Below are positions 17,341 to 24,964 of a stretch of DNA of 26,723 nucleotides, in pieces. The stretch spans positions 1 through 26,723 of the forward strand of contig DFMV01000078.1 of NCBI GenBank assembly GCA_002375765.1. Reading direction: 5' to 3'. The position numbers were made by a program, and so were the translations under genes. The notes under the pieces were generated by a model. The model ran no database searches and was not told where the DNA came from. It saw only the letters and a list, made by a program, of their open reading frames with translations. Origin of the DNA: Rhizobiales bacterium UBA3584 (GTDB lineage: Bacteria > Pseudomonadota > Alphaproteobacteria > Rhizobiales > Devosiaceae). The number at the start of each line of letters is the position of its first letter. Position 1 is the first letter of the stretch.

Positions 17341-18669
17341 TTAGGAATTGGCGGCCTGGAAATCGCGCAGGATCTGGTTGCCGCGTTCGACAGCCGAGTC
17401 CAGAGCTTCCTGGCCGGTCTTTTCGCCGGCGAGAACCGACTGCAGTTCCTCATCCATGATCATGCGAACCTGGGGCATGTTGCCGAAGCGCAGGCCCTTT
17501 GAGTTTTCGGTCGGTGCATTGAGGTTGATCTGCTCGATCGCAATGTCAGTGCCGGGATTTTCTTCATAGTAACCCTGCTCCTGGCTCAGCTCGAACGCTG
17601 CCTGGGTGATCGGCAGATAGCCGGTGCCCTGGTGCCATTCGGCCTGAACTTCGGCCGAAGAAAGATAGTCGAGGAAAGCGGCGGTTGCCTGATACTCGGC
17701 TTCGTCGTGACCGGAGAGGACCCACAGGGTCGCGCCGCCGATGATCGAGTTCTGCGGAGCGCCTTCAACGTCGTCATAATAGGGCAGCATGCCGTAGCCG
17801 ACTTCGAAGTCGGCATTGGCGACAACACCGGCGCGTGAAGCCGACGAGCCCATATAGATGGCGCATTCGCCTGAATAGAAGGCCGGAGCATTGTCCGAGC
17901 CACCGGCCGGTCCGCCATAAACGAAGATGCCTTCATCCTGCCAGCGAGCAAGATCGTCCCAGAAGCGGGCGACGACTTCGTTGTTGAAGGTGAATTCGGA
18001 ATCCATGCCGCCAAAGCCGTTTTCCAGCGTGCCATAAGGCAAATTGTGCAGGGCCGAGAAGTTTTCCGAACCGATCCATGTGGCGGTGTAGGTGATGGCC
18101 ATGCCGCAGCTCGCAGCGCCCGACTCGACGATCTGGCGCGAGAACTCTTCAGCCTGCGTCCAGGTGGCCGGGGCGGTTTCGGGGTCGAGGCCAGCCTCTG
18201 CGAACACGTCCTTGTTGTAATAGAGGATTGGGGTCGAGGAATTGAACGGCATCGAGAGCATGTTGCCGTTGGTGTCGGTGTAATAGCCGGTGACGACGGG
18301 CAGATAGACCGAAGGATCGAAATTGTTGCCGTGAGCTTCCATCAGCTCATAGACCGGATAGACAGCGCCCTCGGCGGCCATCATCGTGCCCGTGCCGACT
18401 TCGTAAATCTGAACGATAGTGGGCTGTTCACCTGCGCGGAAAGCGGCGATGGCGTTGACCATGGTCTCTTCATATTCGCCGCGATAAGAGGCGTTTACGA
18501 CATACTCGTCCTGAGACGCATTGAAATCCTCGGCGATAGCGGCAACGCGCTCGCCCAGTTCGCCACCCATTGAGTGCCAGAAGGAAATCTCGGTCTGGGC
18601 AAACGCCGAAGAGGCGCCCAGAAAAAGAGCCAAACCGGCAGTGCCGCTGGCCAGAAGTGTTTTGAACAT
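17341..18669 (-). CDS. ugpB: sn-Glycerol-3-phosphate-binding periplasmic protein UgpB
   Basis: This 442-aa periplasmic solute-binding protein delivers glycerol-3-phosphate (and probably glycerophosphodiesters) to UgpAE-C. ATG 18669 has GGGAGA upstream and begins a signal peptide ending SSAFA-Q. The mature protein follows E. coli UgpB closely: ISFWHSMGGELGE, QIYEVGTGTMMAAEG, PFNSSTPILYYNKD, APQNSIIGGATLWV, EWHQGTGYLPIT, KGLRFGNMPQVR and ALDSAVERGNQILRDF. It is the first gene of a complete ugpBAEC operon. The upstream region (18670-18947) contains no gene but has PHO-box-like repeats, consistent with the phosphate-starvation control known for ugp in E. coli and Sinorhizobium. Confidence 0.97.
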   Translation of the reverse strand: MFKTLLASGTAGLALFLGASSAFAQTEISFWHSMGGELGERVAAIAEDFNASQDEYVVNASYRGEYEETMVNAIAAFRAGEQPTIVQIYEVGTGTMMAAEGAVYPVYELMEAHGNNFDPSVYLPVVTGYYTDTNGNMLSMPFNSSTPILYYNKDVFAEAGLDPETAPATWTQAEEFSRQIVESGAASCGMAITYTATWIGSENFSALHNLPYGTLENGFGGMDSEFTFNNEVVARFWDDLARWQDEGIFVYGGPAGGSDNAPAFYSGECAIYMGSSASRAGVVANADFEVGYGMLPYYDDVEGAPQNSIIGGATLWVLSGHDEAEYQATAAFLDYLSSAEVQAEWHQGTGYLPITQAAFELSQEQGYYEENPGTDIAIEQINLNAPTENSKGLRFGNMPQVRMIMDEELQSVLAGEKTGQEALDSAVERGNQILRDFQAANS

Positions 18670-18760
18670 GATGTTCTCCCGATCAATGTCATTGCGACCG
18701 CATCCGGCCGATGGCTTAAAACCATGGGCGTGATGCCTAGACGGGGCGTGCAAAGCGCAG

Positions 18761-18789
18761 GTGACAGTATCGTGATGATTGCATGACAG
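18761..18789 (-). promoter_or_regulatory. PHO-box-like direct repeats upstream of ugpB
   Basis: On the minus strand three 7-mers are spaced 11 bp apart: CTGTCAT, TCATCAC, CTGTCAC, each separated by four bases. The PhoB consensus is two CTGTCAT-type 7-mers at 11-bp spacing. The outer two match at 7/7 and 6/7, and the middle one keeps the TCA core. The array lies about 92 bp before the ugpB start, a plausible activator position. Confidence 0.7.
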
Positions 18790-18913
18790 TGGAAAACCCC
18801 GACGCGCGCGGCGTCAAGCTTCTCGGGCAAGCTCGCGACAGGTCCTCTGGCCTCCTCCTCACGCCACGATCGTGTGGCCGGCCGCTCCACATTTTTGCGT
18901 GAACGACCAAGCT

Positions 18914-18935
18914 ATTGTGACACTATCGTCACAAT
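18914..18935. promoter_or_regulatory. Perfect 22-bp dyad upstream of the ugp operon
   Basis: ATTGTGAC (18914-18921) and GTCACAAT (18928-18935) form a perfect 8-bp inverted repeat around ACTATC. It lies just after the RNA methyltransferase stop and about 245 bp upstream of ugpB. It resembles a dimeric-regulator operator. Read on the minus strand, its TTGTGAC-GATA-GTGTCAC layout also resembles a degenerate PHO box. Confidence 0.45.
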
Positions 18936-18947
18936 TAACAACCCGAT

Positions 18948-20162
18948 TCAGCGCGCTGATTCCGCCCTGTAGAAAACCGCGAAAACTTCGAGGTGGGTCG
19001 AATAGGCGAACTGGTCGATCGGCGTCACCGCACTGATGCGATATCCGCCCGCGATCAGAATGGCGGCATCCCGGGCAAAGCTCTGAGGGTCGCAGCTGAC
19101 ATAGGCAATTGTCGAAACCTTTGACCTGGCCAGTTCCTCGACCTGGGCCTTGGCGCCGGCCCGCGGCGGATCGAGCACCACAGCATCGAAGCGATTGAGC
19201 TCGAATACGCCGAGTGGTTCGCGAAACAGGTCACGCCGCTCGGCGGTTATGGGTTTGAGCCCTTTGGTATTGCGTCTTGCGGTATCAAGCGCATCAATGG
19301 CGTGGATATCGGAATCGGCGGCGAACAACGGGGCGCTGGCGGCGAGCCGAAGAGCAAAGGGGCCGACGCCGCAAAAAAGATCTGCAACCTGCTTGCCACC
19401 CCGCACCGCCTCAATGACCAGAGATGCCAGGACCTCTTCGGCTCTTGCGGTTGCTTGCAGGAAGCTCGATACGGGCAGGGGCACATTTGATTGGCCCATC
19501 GCAACCATAGGCCGACGCAAAAGGATCAGAGGCTCGCCATTGAGTGAGAGCCGTGCGAGATCGAACCGCTGAGCGATCTTGGTCAGCGGCGCACCGGCCC
19601 TGGCGCCCTTGGCCCGGATGGCAACGTCGAGGCCCGTATCGCTGGCTGTAAGGCTCACATCACACGGCCCCACCACGGTCGCGATGGCGCGCGAAATTTC
19701 GGGCGCACGCGCCAATGGAGGCACCAGAATGGGGCAGGTATCCACATCGTGAATCGCATGGCTGCGCAGCGCCATGAAACCGGCCGCCGATTTCGTGGCA
19801 TGCATTGTGACCCGCCGACGACCAGCGCCGTGAGCGGTGATCGGGTCGGCGACTGTGGCGTCAACGCCGGCACGCGATAGCGCATCAACAATCAGGCCAC
19901 GCTTGAACTGGCGGTAGTGCTCCGCCTCGAGATGTTGCAACTGGCAGCCCCCGCACGCACCATAATGGGGACAGAACGGTTCGACCCGCCGCGGACTGGG
20001 GGTGACTATCTCGACAAGACGCCCGCGATTGCCCTCGATTGCCGCGGTGACGGTTTCCCCTTCGAGGGTCAGCGGGACAAAGACAGGTTTACCATCGAGC
20101 GTCGCAATGCCCTCACCCCGATGCCCGAGGCGCTCGATCGTGAGCGTTTCAATGCGGCTCAT
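18948..20162 (-). CDS. Iron-sulfur m5U RNA methyltransferase, TrmA/RlmD family
   Basis: This SAM-dependent enzyme probably forms 5-methyluridine in rRNA or tRNA. From ATG 20162 it has 404 aa. An N-terminal TRAM-like domain (residues 1-55) is followed by the [4Fe-4S] ligands C64-x5-C70-x2-C73 (CPHYGACGGC) and C143 (DTCPIL), as in RlmD/RumA. Motif I is ADLFCGVGPFA (260-270), motif IV VVLDPPRAGA (328-337), and the catalytic Cys is C357 in VSCDPQSF. TrmA lacks the Fe-S cluster, so an RlmC/RlmD-like rRNA function is favoured, but the target base is not determinable. The start codon overlaps the ribokinase stop as ATGA, which supports this start and indicates translational coupling. Confidence 0.9.
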   Translation of the reverse strand: MSRIETLTIERLGHRGEGIATLDGKPVFVPLTLEGETVTAAIEGNRGRLVEIVTPSPRRVEPFCPHYGACGGCQLQHLEAEHYRQFKRGLIVDALSRAGVDATVADPITAHGAGRRRVTMHATKSAAGFMALRSHAIHDVDTCPILVPPLARAPEISRAIATVVGPCDVSLTASDTGLDVAIRAKGARAGAPLTKIAQRFDLARLSLNGEPLILLRRPMVAMGQSNVPLPVSSFLQATARAEEVLASLVIEAVRGGKQVADLFCGVGPFALRLAASAPLFAADSDIHAIDALDTARRNTKGLKPITAERRDLFREPLGVFELNRFDAVVLDPPRAGAKAQVEELARSKVSTIAYVSCDPQSFARDAAILIAGGYRISAVTPIDQFAYSTHLEVFAVFYRAESAR

Positions 20163-21079
20163 TTCGCTGTTGAATTCTCGCCAGCCGCAAGGCGATCCTC
20201 GACCGCGGCGCGCTCGGGAATCGATGGTTGGGCGCCCGGCGTCAGACACGCCAGTCCGGCGGCAACCGAAGCCCGTTTCATTGCTGGGGACAGCTCGTTT
20301 CCTTCCGCCAGCCCAGCAGCCAGATAGCCCACGAACGTATCGCCGGCGCCAACGGTATCGACCGGTTTGATCTTGAGCGATGGAACGGTGGTGACCGTCC
20401 CATCGGCCGCGGCAATGGCGCCGCGCGAACCGAGCGTTGCCACGACAATATTGCCGAACTTTTCCGACAGCCAGACGACGGCTTCGGTCTCGTCAAGCTT
20501 GGGAGCGTCGAGCATTTTGAGCACCCCGGCCAATTCGGTCTCATTGACCACCAGGACATCAACATTGTCCAGCAGTGCCAGATCGAAGTCCATGAACGGC
20601 GCAAGATTGAGAACGACTTTGGCGCCGTTCTCGCGAGCCAGCGCCGCGGCGCCCAGCACCCCCTCCATCGGCGTCTCCAACTGCAGCAGGAGATAGTCGC
20701 CCTCCGCAATCCCCGCCTGCTCCAGCGCCGCTGCCGTCAGACGCGAATTGGCACCGGGCAGCACGGTGATCATGTTTTCCCCTGCGTCATCGACGATGAT
20801 CAGCGCAGTGCCGGTATGCCGGTCCATGCGCCGCACGCCCGACAGGTCGATCTCCGCTTCGCTCAGAAGGGCGAGTGCGCGCGTCGCGAAATCGTCGCCG
20901 CCAACGCACCCCACCATCTTGACCTCCGCGCCGGCCCGGCTGGCCGCAAGCGCCTGGTTGCCGCCCTTTCCGCCAGGTGAAAATTCAAGGCTCGTGCCCA
21001 GAACGGTCTCGCCCGGCCGCATCAGCGTGGGCGCATGGCCAATCAGATCGATATTGATGGAGCCGAACACAACGATCAC
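20159..21079 (-). CDS. rbsK: Ribokinase (PfkB family)
   Basis: This 306-aa cytoplasmic kinase phosphorylates ribose (or a related pentose) with ATP. GTG 21079 is preferred because GGGAGG lies about 9 bases before it and the protein then begins IVVFGSINIDLIG, as in ribokinases; longer starts add an unrelated stretch. PfkB signature 1 is PGGKGGNQALAASRAGA (from about residue 35), with GCVGGDDF near 57-64 and NLAPF near 158-162. Signature 2 is DTVGAGDTFVGYLAAG (241-256) with catalytic D247 in GAGD. No ribose transporter or RbsD is adjacent. Instead it overlaps the downstream RNA methyltransferase gene by four bases. Specificity for ribose is family-based inference. Confidence 0.9.
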   Translation of the reverse strand: MIVVFGSINIDLIGHAPTLMRPGETVLGTSLEFSPGGKGGNQALAASRAGAEVKMVGCVGGDDFATRALALLSEAEIDLSGVRRMDRHTGTALIIVDDAGENMITVLPGANSRLTAAALEQAGIAEGDYLLLQLETPMEGVLGAAALARENGAKVVLNLAPFMDFDLALLDNVDVLVVNETELAGVLKMLDAPKLDETEAVVWLSEKFGNIVVATLGSRGAIAAADGTVTTVPSLKIKPVDTVGAGDTFVGYLAAGLAEGNELSPAMKRASVAAGLACLTPGAQPSIPERAAVEDRLAAGENSTAK

Positions 21080-21439
21080 GGCAACTGTCCTCCCGAGCGT
21101 CAATTTTTCTTCTTGTGCCAGAGGAAAAGCATCGAACTCAAATGATTTCGTCACTGGGCGGGCCATCCGCTATCTGGCGCCGTCAATAGATGGCCTTTCA
21201 CTTGCACCGGTTCACCCCGCAGAACCGGCAAGACCGTGCTCCACTACGGTCGGAGGCAATGGTGCCCTGTCGGTTTCGGATGTCTTATTCGACGATGATA
21301 GCCGGAGAAAAGCCCAGAATCGGTCAGGAGCGCGCCTTTTCGACGCATTGGCACAACATCGAACTACGTCATTGCGAGAGAGATACTCACCCTCCTCAAT
21401 GAAGAAGGCAAAGCTGTCGCAACGCTTGCGGCGTGCGCC
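21080..21439. other. 360-bp intergenic region, rbsK to mmcB
   Basis: No complete gene is supported. The plus strand carries a stop-bounded frame (21302-21448) whose last 33 codons, ending at TAG 21446-21448, read like ordinary protein (SNYVIAREILTLLNEEGKAV), but no ATG, GTG or TTG start exists in it. It may be a gene remnant or chance. The rbsK promoter should lie at its left end. Confidence 0.3.
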
Positions 21440-21931
21440 TCAGAATAGGTCTTCTCTGCGGGTTTCGGGGTCCATCAGCGCATGGACTCTGTCCGCCCCC
21501 AGCCGGGCGAGCTTTAACAGCATCGCCTTGCGCCGCGCGCCGGGCAGGGGATCGTGCTGCGCGTGGCGCAGGATATCCCCCCAATGGCCGTCGGCCACCA
21601 TCAGCCCTTCTTCTGCGGGGAAAATTTCGGCATCGAGTTCCGGCGGCTTGCAGAAAAAGAACCGGTCGCAAAAATCCTTGTAGTTGGACCATTTGGCGTC
21701 GACCTTATAGTCCATAAGGCTCGACTTGATTTCCACGATCCAGATTTCCCCTTTGCCGCCCAGTGCAATTACGTCGGCACGCCGCCCGTTGGAAAGCGGC
21801 ACTTCGGCAAAGCACGTCATATCATGGACCGAACGCAGAAAACGCATCACGCCCCGCTGCACGCGCAGCGCGGTGGGTGACTGGCGACCATCGACGATCT
21901 GGGGCTCGATACTGGATTCGGTCTGGCTCAT
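21440..21931 (-). CDS. mmcB: MmcB family DNA repair protein
   Basis: This 163-aa protein matches the alphaproteobacterial MmcB family (DNA repair protein MmcB-related), described in Caulobacter as part of the mitomycin C damage response and predicted to be nuclease-like. Visible restriction-endonuclease-fold features are FAEVPLSNGRRADVIAL, EIWIVEIKSSLMDYKVD (the acidic E-x-K catalytic pattern) and a helix-rich end (LPGARRKAMLLKLARLGADR). ATG 21931 has a GAGAA upstream. The gene stands alone. In other alphaproteobacteria the family is often LexA-controlled, but I did not identify an SOS box in the short upstream region. Confidence 0.87.
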   Translation of the reverse strand: MSQTESSIEPQIVDGRQSPTALRVQRGVMRFLRSVHDMTCFAEVPLSNGRRADVIALGGKGEIWIVEIKSSLMDYKVDAKWSNYKDFCDRFFFCKPPELDAEIFPAEEGLMVADGHWGDILRHAQHDPLPGARRKAMLLKLARLGADRVHALMDPETRREDLF

Positions 21932-21975
21932 GTTCTCATTTTATTCTTTCTGAACGGTAGTGGCCAGACCCTCGA

Positions 21976-22116
21976 TATTTCAGAAATGAAATACTGGTTG
22001 CGAACACGTCTGTAGCGCCCCGCGGTCGCCTGGGCGCATAGTGGGACTGTCGATGAGCATCCTTCATCGCCTGTCATCCATATTTCATATGTAGGAAAAG
22101 GCGCGTTGAGCGCGCC
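21976..22116 (+). promoter_or_regulatory. Palindrome-rich leader upstream of the DUF1127 gene
   Basis: Three dyads occupy the upstream region: TATTTCA-GAAA-TGAAATA (21976-21993), CATAT-TTC-ATATG (22079-22091) and GGCGCG-TTGAG-CGCGCC (22100-22116). The first two share a TTTCA core and may be operators. The third would form a stable hairpin in the mRNA leader 14 bases before the start codon. Confidence 0.35.
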
Positions 22117-22130
22117 TGAAAGGCCGCGCC

Positions 22131-22439
22131 ATGTTCAAATCCGCTTTCATGATGCTGCGTGATTGGATCGTTTTCCACCAGACCTATAGTGCGCTGAGGC
22201 GGCTCGATCCTCATCTGAGGCGAGACCTGGGGTTAAGCGAGGCCGACCTGCGACGCATCAGCCGCAAGGTGATGCACGAAGAAGGTCCCATCAGCCTCTT
22301 TGCGCTGCGCGAGGACAACGAAGAGCTACAAGCTGAAGGCCGGCGTGCTGTTGCGCTTACAGCGCCATCTGCGTGCGGACCAGTCCCCCGTGACGCTCAA
22401 GAAACGCAACGATTTCGTCGACGCCCTTACCCCGCTTGA
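22131..22439 (+). CDS. DUF1127 domain protein, possibly with an aberrant C-terminus
   Basis: The N-terminal half (about residues 1-50) is a DUF1127-type domain: a helix with [16 protein letters not shown] followed by the family core [24 protein letters not shown]1127 proteins are short (about 45-90 aa), Arg-rich, and in several alphaproteobacteria linked to RNA binding and phosphate or carbon metabolism. After residue 65 the sequence becomes compositionally odd, and the last 83 bp run antisense through the 3' end of ureG. The tail may be the result of a lost stop codon or a frameshift. Start ATG 22131 follows AAAGG. The DUF1127 assignment is good; the true C-terminus is uncertain. Confidence 0.6.
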   Translation: MFKSAFMMLRDWIVFHQTYSALRRLDPHLRRDLGLSEADLRRISRKVMHEEGPISLFALREDNEELQAEGRRAVALTAPSACGPVPRDAQETQRFRRRPYPA

Positions 22440-22989
22440 GGTCTGTAAAGACGTGGGGCTGGCCATCGCGCATCCGCTGGGCATCGGCCTCCATGACGTC
22501 CAGATCGACTTCGACATAAGGGGCCAGATCGGACTTGTTGATGATCAGCATGTCCGAGCGCGTAATGCCCGGCCCGCCCTTGCGCGGGATTTCCTCTCCC
22601 TGGCAGACCGAGATGACATAAAGCGTGATGTCGGCAAGGTCCGGCGAAAACGTCGCCGCCAAATTGTCCCCGCCCGATTCGATATAGACGATATCGAGAT
22701 CGGGGATGCGGGCATTGAGCTCGGCGATCGCGCGCAGATTGATTGATGCATCCTCGCGGATGGCCGTATGTGGACAGCCGCCGGTTTCGATCCCCAGGAT
22801 CCGGTCCTCGGGCAGCGCCTGCAGGCGCGCCAGCATCATGGCGTCTTCCTTGGTGTAGATGTCGTTGGTGACGACGCCCACCGAATAATTGTCGCGCAGC
22901 GCCTTGCAGAGTTTTTCGGTGAGCGTGGTTTTGCCCGATCCCACCGGACCTCCGATTCCGACGCGGAGCGGGCCGTTTTTTGAACTCAT
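22357..22989 (-). CDS. ureG: Urease accessory GTPase UreG
   Basis: This 210-aa SIMIBI-class GTPase delivers nickel to urease in complex with UreD(H) and UreF, using GTP hydrolysis. The P-loop is [12 protein letters not shown] (residues 11-22). The switch segment is [10 protein letters not shown], the metal-binding CPH motif lies in [15 protein letters not shown] (72-74), and the guanine specificity motif is NKSD. These are full family hallmarks. Its ATG at 22989 overlaps the ureF stop as ATGA, so translation is coupled. It is the last urease gene on this strand; its 3' end overlaps the convergent DUF1127 frame. Confidence 0.97.
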   Translation of the reverse strand: MSSKNGPLRVGIGGPVGSGKTTLTEKLCKALRDNYSVGVVTNDIYTKEDAMMLARLQALPEDRILGIETGGCPHTAIREDASINLRAIAELNARIPDLDIVYIESGGDNLAATFSPDLADITLYVISVCQGEEIPRKGGPGITRSDMLIINKSDLAPYVEVDLDVMEADAQRMRDGQPHVFTDLKRGKGVDEIVAFLERHGGLVRTQMAL

Positions 22990-23666
22990 GATCGAAAAAT
23001 CCTTACCCTGAGATCTTCATGTTTGATGCTTGCAATATCGGTGCCATAGGAAAGGCCCGAAATATCGGCCAATTGGGCCGAAAGGGCCTCTGTGCTCATC
23101 TGTGCGATCTCTGCTTCGAGGCTGGCCTGAACGGCAAGGCCTGCCGTTTGCCCAAGAGGGATGAGCCGCACGCCGACCGATATCTGTTGGGCGACGGCGC
23201 TGTTGGCAAAGCCCGCGATTGCCGCTCCTGGTGAAACACGGTGCAGGCCAGCCATTGCGCCAAATGCGATCGGTAAGGCCATGGCTTGCTCGAAAGCGGC
23301 GTTAAGAGCATCTGGCGCGCGCATCGGCCATGCCGATGCCGCTTGCAGAAAGGACTTCCCCTGTTCGCGCGTTTCCTTGTCGCGCTCAGCCGATACCTGC
23401 AGCGCGAGGCATACTTGATTGGCCTCGGCAAGCGTTGTCCAATCGCAATTGGCTACCGCGCGGGCAGCTATGGCGAGAAAATAGGCATCGGTACGCAGGT
23501 TGCCACGATGCGACTGACCGCTGATCCAGCCGGCAAGTTGGTCCTTGTCCCTGACGCGCCCATCGGCAATGGCCGTCTCAAGACCCTGACTATAGGCAAA
23601 CCCGCCAATGGGGAACGCCGGCGAGAGCCAGGAAAACAACCGGATCAAGGCGGTCTGCTCATCCAT
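22986..23666 (-). CDS. ureF: Urease accessory protein UreF
   Basis: This 226-aa all-helical protein acts with UreD and UreG in urease nickel insertion and is thought to gate UreG activity. The N-terminal [27 protein letters not shown] is the UreF hallmark. [14 protein letters not shown] and [12 protein letters not shown] are further family segments, and the C-terminus RVRIFRS ends at the ATGA overlap with ureG. I place the start at ATG 23666 (MDEQTALI), inside the last codons of ureE (8-bp overlap). No separate Shine-Dalgarno is visible, which fits coupling to ureE translation. Confidence 0.94.
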   Translation of the reverse strand: MDEQTALIRLFSWLSPAFPIGGFAYSQGLETAIADGRVRDKDQLAGWISGQSHRGNLRTDAYFLAIAARAVANCDWTTLAEANQVCLALQVSAERDKETREQGKSFLQAASAWPMRAPDALNAAFEQAMALPIAFGAMAGLHRVSPGAAIAGFANSAVAQQISVGVRLIPLGQTAGLAVQASLEAEIAQMSTEALSAQLADISGLSYGTDIASIKHEDLRVRIFRS

Positions 23667-24135
23667 GATGATGGTGCGTGTGTCCGTTCTCGTGGCCCGA
23701 ATAGGCACCGCGTAGCGGCGAAAATGGTGCGCGGATCTCCGCGACTTTGGCCCCGAGCCCTTCCAGCATGTCCTTGATGACGTGGTCGCGTCCGATCAGA
23801 AGCCGTTCTGGCACGCCCGATCTGGCCTCGATCTGGCAGGGCAGATGGCGGTTGCCGATATGCCAGCACAATTGGGCAAGATGGGCCGTGCTGTTGCCGG
23901 TGATCGCATAGAGCGGTTCTTTGGCCGCGACGATTTCGGCAAAACGCCCGTCCTCGAGCCTCAGTGCATCGCCGGTTTCCAGCGCTACGGTATGAGGCAG
24001 GTCGACAAGAACGTCGAGCCCATTGTCGAGCGTCACCAGCTTGCGGCGCAAGGCGCGCTGATCATGGGCCAGTTCGGCCCTCCCAGCGAGAGCGCCTTGC
24101 CATTTGCCTTTCGTTTCAACGCCTGTCGCGCGCAT
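23659..24135 (-). CDS. ureE: Urease accessory nickel-binding protein UreE
   Basis: This 158-aa nickel metallochaperone starts at ATG 24135 with GAGGAAGG immediately upstream; longer frames lack this. The N-terminal peptide-binding domain contains RRKLVTLDNGLDVLVDLPH. The metal-binding domain contains CWHIGNRHLPCQ, with the conserved His of the UreE dimer interface. The C-terminus has a histidine-rich tail ([11 protein letters not shown]), an extra nickel reservoir as in Klebsiella UreE, though shorter. It overlaps ureF by 8 bp. Upstream on the same strand lies a lysozyme-inhibitor-like gene rather than ureC, which is unusual. Confidence 0.94.
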   Translation of the reverse strand: MRATGVETKGKWQGALAGRAELAHDQRALRRKLVTLDNGLDVLVDLPHTVALETGDALRLEDGRFAEIVAAKEPLYAITGNSTAHLAQLCWHIGNRHLPCQIEARSGVPERLLIGRDHVIKDMLEGLGAKVAEIRAPFSPLRGAYSGHENGHTHHHHG

Positions 24136-24194
24136 CCCTTCCTCATTGTCAGTCCGTTCCTGTGGAGGATCCGATGCAAGAACCACGCCAGCGA

Positions 24195-24572
24195 TCAGGG
24201 GATATCCTGAGCGGCGTGACAGGTGATCGGTTCGGCCTCGGCCTCATCGGTGCCGTCCATAACGTTGGTGAACATCGCCTCATTTCCGCGTGACCACCAT
24301 TCATACTGGCCCGAAACATAGCGGGCGCCAGAGGCGGAGATGACGTTGACGAAAATCATGTCCTCGCCCTCGATCGGCACAATGGCGAGAAAAGTCGGAT
24401 GCGCGTTGATGTATTGCACATCCATTGGCTCGTCGATCCCGTCACATTGATAGGTCATCACATCACGCTGGGCGTTGCCGTCGAACTCGAGAACGAACTG
24501 CATGGACGTTTCCACTGCGCTGGCGGGAAGCGCAGCAAGAGCCAGACAAACGACGAGTGCAAAGGGCTTCAT
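24195..24572 (-). CDS. MliC/PliC-like lysozyme inhibitor domain protein
   Basis: This 125-aa exported protein starts at ATG 24572, with AGGAGG six bases before it. A clear signal peptide (MKPFALVVCLALAALPASA) is cleaved by signal peptidase I; there is no lipobox. The mature part resembles the C-type lysozyme inhibitor domain: MTYQCDG at the start of the sheet, VQYINAHPTFLAIVPIEG in the middle, then SASGARYVSGQYEWWSRGNEA, where the family motif SGxxY lies, and a late Cys (ITCHAA) that could pair with the first. It would protect peptidoglycan from lysozyme in the periplasm. It sits between azlD and ureE on the same strand, 59 bp before ureE. Confidence 0.72.
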   Translation of the reverse strand: MKPFALVVCLALAALPASAVETSMQFVLEFDGNAQRDVMTYQCDGIDEPMDVQYINAHPTFLAIVPIEGEDMIFVNVISASGARYVSGQYEWWSRGNEAMFTNVMDGTDEAEAEPITCHAAQDIP

Positions 24573-24595
24573 GATTGGCCTCCTGTGAGATTTGA

Positions 24596-24615
24596 CCGAT
24601 GAAGCCTAGCATCGG
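24596..24615. other. Small hairpin upstream of the MliC-like gene
   Basis: CCGATG (24596-24601) and CATCGG (24610-24615) form a perfect 6-bp inverted repeat with an 8-base loop in the 71-bp gap between azlD and the MliC-like gene. No T-tract follows on the minus strand. It may be a processing site or weak terminator. Confidence 0.3.
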
Positions 24616-24643
24616 ATTCCGGGCAGCACCATGACTGGTCCAA

Positions 24644-24964
24644 TCACACAATGGCAAAGACGATACCGTAGACAATGGCGCCGCCCAGCGTCGCCAGCGA
24701 GACGTCACGCCGCCAGAAATAGATCCCGATCACAGCGCCTGAGCCCAGCACGAGCGGAGCATTGGCATGCAGCTCTGGCGACAGCATGGGCAGGATCGCC
24801 CCGACATAGAGCGCGGCGATGGCCGCCGGTCCGGTCGCCGACAGGAACCGGCTCAAGGGTGCCGCGGGGTCACCCGTGCCGCGCATGAAATGCGTCGGTA
24901 AAAAGCGCAGCATCCAGGTCCCGAGCCCGACGAGCAACGTAACAATGAAAAATTCGATGTTCAT
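24644..24964 (-). CDS. azlD: AzlD family branched-chain amino acid exporter subunit
   Basis: This 106-aa small membrane protein is the partner of AzlC. The start is ATG 24964 (MNIEFFIVTLLVGLGTWMLRFLP), overlapping the azlC stop as ATGA. About four transmembrane helices are evident: residues 3-20, 45-62, 71-85 and 88-104. FLSATGPAAIAALYVGAI in the second helix is characteristic of AzlD. The protein acts with AzlC in the inner membrane to export branched-chain amino acids in characterised systems; here the substrate is unproven. It lies inside a urease cluster. Confidence 0.88.
   Translation of the reverse strand: MNIEFFIVTLLVGLGTWMLRFLPTHFMRGTGDPAAPLSRFLSATGPAAIAALYVGAILPMLSPELHANAPLVLGSGAVIGIYFWRRDVSLATLGGAIVYGIVFAIV

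Noticed and set aside
18914..18935. CRP-type site (TGTGA...TCACA)
   Set aside because: The spacer between TGTGA and TCACA is 8 bases rather than the 6 required for a CRP site, so it is listed only as an unassigned dyad.
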